Source: JBOHHR01 sp050740975
GTDB taxonomy: Bacteria; Pseudomonadota; Gammaproteobacteria; JBOHHR01
Assembly (NCBI GenBank): GCA_050740975.1
Contig: JBOIEE010000059.1
Coordinates: 1 to 8,804, forward strand
DNA length: 8,804 nt
Reading direction: 5' to 3'
Below the pieces are notes generated by a model. The model saw only the letters and a program-made list of their open reading frames with translations. It ran no database searches and had not been told where the DNA came from. Numbering within the stretch: position 1 is the first letter of the stretch; each line of letters starts with the position of its first letter. The position numbers and the translations under genes were made by a program. This document shows, in pieces, positions 6,203-8,804 of the stretch.

Positions 6203-6225
6203 TTCGGGTGTGACCCGTCACCGAA
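6203..6225 (+). other. Small mRNA hairpin between dehydrogenase and E1 alpha genes
   Basis: TTCGG (6203-6207) and CCGAA (6221-6225) are exact inverted repeats and can extend to seven pairs with one bulged G. An alternative inner stem is CGGGT-GTG-ACCCG. There is no T-run after it. In the 51-base gap it might act as an mRNA-processing or stability element; chance is possible. Confidence 0.3.
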
Positions 6226-6236
6226 CACGACTCGTG

Positions 6237-6245
6237 AAGGAGGTG
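6237..6245 (+). promoter_or_regulatory. Strong ribosome binding site for the GTG start of E1 alpha
   Basis: AAGGAGGTG ends five bases before the GTG at 6251. It fixes that non-ATG start and shows that the E1 genes are translated efficiently in their own right rather than by coupling to the dehydrogenase. Confidence 0.85.
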
Positions 6246-6250
6246 AAGCG

Positions 6251-7324
6251 GTGAGTAGAGCGGCAAGTTTTGAGATCCGCTATACGGGGTATCTGAATCA
6301 GCACGGTGAGTTAAACGGCCGGGTGCCCGATATCGCCCGCGATCCCGGCGTCCTCATACCCTACTACCGCATCATGGTGCTGACCCGCACCTTCGATACC
6401 AAGGCGATCGCTTTGCAGCGCACCGGAAAGCTTGGCACCTATGCTTCTGCGCTGGGGCAGGAAGCCATAGGAGCGGTGGTAGGCACCCTGATGCGGCCAG
6501 AGGACGTCCTTTTGACTTCCTACCGCGAGTACGCCGCGCAGTTTTTGCGCGGGGTCTCTATGGTCGAGATCCTGCGTTACTGGGGCGGCGATGAACGCGG
6601 CATGGACTTCAAAGTACCGCGTGAAGACTTCCCCATCTGTGTCCCCGTCGCGAGCCATGCTTGTCATGCAGTGGGCGTGGCCACGGCTTTTAAGCTGCGC
6701 CGCGAACCACGGGTAGCCGTGTGCATTATAGGCGACGGCGCCACCTCCAAAGGCGATTTCTATGAAGCCATCAATCTCGCCGGCGTCTGGAACCTGCCGG
6801 TGGTCTTCGTGATCAATAACAACCAGTGGGCGATCTCGGTTCCGCGCCGCGCGCAGAGTGCCGCCCAGACCTTGGCGCAGAAAGCGATCGCCGCCGGGAT
6901 CCCTGGCGAGCAAGTGGACGGCAACGACGTGATCGCGTTGCACGAGGTCCTATCTCGTGCCTTGGATAAGGCCCGCACCGCTCGGGGCCCTGCCCTGATC
7001 GAGGCCTTGACGTACCGCTTGTGTGACCACACGACAGCCGATGACGCCACCCGCTACCGCAGCAAGGAGGAGGTCCGTAACGCCGAGGAGAAGGAGCCGA
7101 TCGGGCGCTTGCGGCGCTATCTGACCCGGATCGGGGCGTGGAGCACGGACCAGGAAGCCCGCCTACTGGCGGAGTGCACGAGTGAGGTGGAGGCCGCCGT
7201 GGAAACCTATCTCGCCGCGGCGCCTCAACCGCTCACGACCATGTTCGACTATCTCTACGCCAAGCTGCCAAGGGCCCTGGAAGAGCAGCGCGCGGAGCTT
7301 GAGCGTGGAGGCCCCAATGACTGA
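6251..7324 (+). CDS. 2-Oxoacid dehydrogenase E1 component, alpha subunit (branched-chain or pyruvate type)
   Basis: With the beta subunit it forms the thiamine-diphosphate E1 that decarboxylates a 2-oxoacid and passes the acyl group to lipoyl-E2. It has 357 residues, normal length. The ThDP/Mg motif is clear: GDGATSKGDFYEAINLA (161-177) ending in INNNQWA (188-194). LGTYASALGQEA (61-72) is the conserved E1 alpha stretch and resembles Bacillus-type pyruvate E1 alpha. DHTTADDATRYR (259-270) corresponds to the loop that is regulated by phosphorylation in animals; the regulatory Ser of mammalian branched-chain E1 alpha is Thr here. The start is GTG with an excellent ribosome binding site. The gene overlaps the beta subunit by eight bases. 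Automatic annotation might say pyruvate dehydrogenase; the adjacent Leu/Val-type dehydrogenase favours branched-chain 2-oxoacids (bkdA1-like), but the substrate is inference. Confidence 0.93.
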   Translation: MSRAASFEIRYTGYLNQHGELNGRVPDIARDPGVLIPYYRIMVLTRTFDTKAIALQRTGKLGTYASALGQEAIGAVVGTLMRPEDVLLTSYREYAAQFLRGVSMVEILRYWGGDERGMDFKVPREDFPICVPVASHACHAVGVATAFKLRREPRVAVCIIGDGATSKGDFYEAINLAGVWNLPVVFVINNNQWAISVPRRAQSAAQTLAQKAIAAGIPGEQVDGNDVIALHEVLSRALDKARTARGPALIEALTYRLCDHTTADDATRYRSKEEVRNAEEKEPIGRLRRYLTRIGAWSTDQEARLLAECTSEVEAAVETYLAAAPQPLTTMFDYLYAKLPRALEEQRAELERGGPND

Positions 7325-8297
7325 AGTCAATCTAGTGGAAGCGATCAATCTGGCCTTGGCCCGGGAGATGGCCGCCGATGAACGGGTGGTCGTATTGGGT
7401 GAAGATGTAGCCGTCAACGGCGGTGTATTTCGGGCGACGGCGGGCCTGTGCGAGCAGTTTGGGAAGGAGCGGGTCTTAGATACCCCGCTTGCGGAGACCG
7501 TGATCGCGGGGATGGTAATTGGGATGGCCGCTCAGGGCCTAAGGCCGGTTGCCGAGATCCAGTTTATGGGCTTTATCTACCCGGCACTCGATCAACTGTT
7601 AAACCACGCCACCCGACTGCGCACCCGCACCCGGGGACGGCTCGTCTGCCCCATGGTGTTGCGTACCCCCTACGGCGGGGGGATCCATGCCCCGGAACAT
7701 CATTCCGAAAGCACCGAAGCTTTGTTCGCGCATATCCCAGGTTTGCGGGTGGTCATCCCCTCCTCACCCGCCCGCGCCTACGGTCTGTTGCTCGCAGCCA
7801 TTCGCGATCCCGATCCGGTAGTGTTCCTGGAGCCTACGCGCATCTACCGTATAATCCGGCAAGAAGTGGAGAATGACGGCGAGGCCTTGCCTATGGATGT
7901 CTGCTTCGTTCTGCGCGAAGGCACTGACCTGACCCTGGTTGCCTGGGGAGCCATGACCCACGAGGCCCTGGCGACCGCGGAAGCCTTAGAAGCCGAGGGC
8001 ATTTGCGCGGAAGTGATCGACGTCGCGACCATCAAGCCGCTGGACATCGAGACCATCTTGGCCTCTGTCGAAAAAACGGGACGTTGTGTCATCGTGCACG
8101 AAGCGGCGCGGACCTGTGGTGTGGGAGCCGAGATCGCGGCGCAGTTGGCGGAAAAGGGCTTGTTGTCTTTATTAGCACCGCTGCAGCGCGTTACCGGCTA
8201 CGACACGGTGATGCCGCTGTACCGGATGGAGGGACATTACATGCCGAATGTAGTACGCATTCTCGCGGCCGTGCGCAAAACCTTGGAATACGCCTGA
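7317..8297 (+). CDS. 2-Oxoacid dehydrogenase E1 component, beta subunit (branched-chain or pyruvate type)
   Basis: This is the partner of E1 alpha in the alpha2-beta2 thiamine-diphosphate enzyme. The frame is open further upstream, but the ATG at 7317 is chosen because GGAGG lies five bases before it and the protein then begins MTEVNLVEAINLALAREMA, the family start; this gives 326 residues, normal length. The pyrimidine-binding domain carries VVVLGEDVAVNGGVFRAT (24-41) and DTPLAE with E60, the conserved Glu that activates ThDP. HAPEHHSES (124-132) holds the His pair typical of E1 beta. The C-terminal transketolase-like domain has VIDVATIKPLD and IVHEAARTCGVGAEIAA. It overlaps E1 alpha by eight bases and is followed by E2 after 13 bases, so the three form one translational unit. 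Confidence 0.95.
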   Translation: MTEVNLVEAINLALAREMAADERVVVLGEDVAVNGGVFRATAGLCEQFGKERVLDTPLAETVIAGMVIGMAAQGLRPVAEIQFMGFIYPALDQLLNHATRLRTRTRGRLVCPMVLRTPYGGGIHAPEHHSESTEALFAHIPGLRVVIPSSPARAYGLLLAAIRDPDPVVFLEPTRIYRIIRQEVENDGEALPMDVCFVLREGTDLTLVAWGAMTHEALATAEALEAEGICAEVIDVATIKPLDIETILASVEKTGRCVIVHEAARTCGVGAEIAAQLAEKGLLSLLAPLQRVTGYDTVMPLYRMEGHYMPNVVRILAAVRKTLEYA

Positions 8298-8310
8298 GGC
8301 GCTGAGCGTA

Positions 8311-8804
8311 ATGGATATCTTTAAGCTACCCGATTTGGGTGAAGGGCTGATTGAAGCCGAGATCGTAAAGTGGTTGGCGACGCAAGGCGATGAGGTCAAA
8401 ACCGATCAGCTCCTAGTCTCGGTGGAGACCGCCAAAGCCATCGTCGATATTCCGAGCCCCCAGAGCGGCCGCATCCACAAGCTGTATGGAGCACCGGGAG
8501 ATATCATCCACACCGGTGATCCTTTAGTTGAGTTTGAGATGGAGGGCAAGCCCGATAGAGGATCCGTCGTAGGCGAGGTCAGGGTCGGCCGAGAAGTCAT
8601 CAGCGACAAACCATTGGGTGTCGGCAGGACAAGCGTTGGCGCCCAGGCGACGCCCGCAGTGCGCGCCCTGGCGCACCGTTTGGACGTCGATCTCTCCATA
8701 GTTACCCCCAGCGGTCCCGACAGCATGATCACGGCGGAGGACGTGCAGCGGGCGGCGCGGGTGTTGGCCGAAGTCGGTCCCATGGAACCGCTGCGCGGGG
8801 TGCG
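8311..8804 (+). CDS. Lipoyl E2 acyltransferase of the 2-oxoacid dehydrogenase complex, partial
   Basis: E2 carries the acyl group from E1 on a swinging lipoyl arm and transfers it to CoA. Only the first 164 residues are in the window, of a protein usually near 370-430. The lipoyl domain runs from residue 1 to about 78: MDIFKLPDLGEGLIEAEIVK starts it, and the lipoylated lysine is K42 in VETAKAIVDI. A linker of about 30 residues follows. The E1/E3-binding domain is at about 112-149, from ATPAVRALAHRLDVDLS to the SMITAEDVQRAA stretch. MEPLRGV at the edge looks like the start of the catalytic core. It has a single lipoyl domain, as is usual for branched-chain type E2. The ribosome binding site is weak (GAGG 11 bases upstream). 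The E3 gene, if present, is outside the window. Confidence 0.94.
   Translation, partial: MDIFKLPDLGEGLIEAEIVKWLATQGDEVKTDQLLVSVETAKAIVDIPSPQSGRIHKLYGAPGDIIHTGDPLVEFEMEGKPDRGSVVGEVRVGREVISDKPLGVGRTSVGAQATPAVRALAHRLDVDLSIVTPSGPDSMITAEDVQRAARVLAEVGPMEPLRGV

Noticed and set aside
5735..6943. Long minus-strand frames opposite the dehydrogenase and E1 alpha genes (5735-6181 and 6311-6943)
   Set aside because: They mirror well-conserved coding sequence and lack any ribosome binding site or recognisable family.
7182..7316. Upstream in-frame extension of the E1 beta gene
   Set aside because: The extension would overlap the E1 alpha coding region by over 130 bases, encodes low-quality Arg/Pro/Ser-rich sequence, and the ATG at 7317 has a good ribosome binding site and the family N-terminus.

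Overview
The window carries two divergently transcribed amino-acid catabolic blocks separated by a 483-base intergenic region. Gene style suggests a gammaproteobacterium: strong AGGAGG-type ribosome binding sites, fairly GC-rich codons, a short-form homogentisate dioxygenase, and a hpd-hmgA-fah-maiA gene order of the kind seen in some Gammaproteobacteria. This taxonomic guess is inference; no marker gene is present.

Minus strand, read leftwards from 4618: 4-hydroxyphenylpyruvate dioxygenase (hpd), homogentisate 1,2-dioxygenase (hmgA), a fumarylacetoacetase-family hydrolase (fahA) and maleylacetoacetate isomerase (maiA). Together these convert 4-hydroxyphenylpyruvate, from tyrosine, to fumarate and acetoacetate. 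The genes are almost fused: hpd-hmgA are 1 base apart, hmgA-fahA overlap by 4 bases and fahA-maiA by 13. The three downstream genes use GTG, TTG and TTG starts. After a 71-base gap comes a fifth minus-strand gene with its own strong ribosome binding site. It looks like a heme-oxygenase-fold (TenA/PqqC-like) putative iron enzyme and runs off the left edge.

Plus strand, from 5102: a Leu/Phe/Val-type amino-acid dehydrogenase, then the E1 alpha, E1 beta and (cut by the right edge) lipoyl E2 subunits of a 2-oxoacid dehydrogenase complex. The neighbouring deaminating dehydrogenase suggests that branched-chain amino acids are deaminated and their 2-oxoacids oxidised to acyl-CoA. A pyruvate-type substrate cannot be excluded from sequence alone.

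The intergenic region (4619-5101) is the least ordinary part. It holds five different, perfect, short-loop inverted repeats placed head to tail between 4873 and 5014. Upstream of them are a perfect TATAAT box facing the dehydrogenase and a cluster of ATCCAAT repeats near hpd. If the TATAAT box is used, the hairpin array lies in the long 5' leader of the dehydrogenase operon. No transposase, integrase, tRNA, rRNA or CRISPR array was seen.
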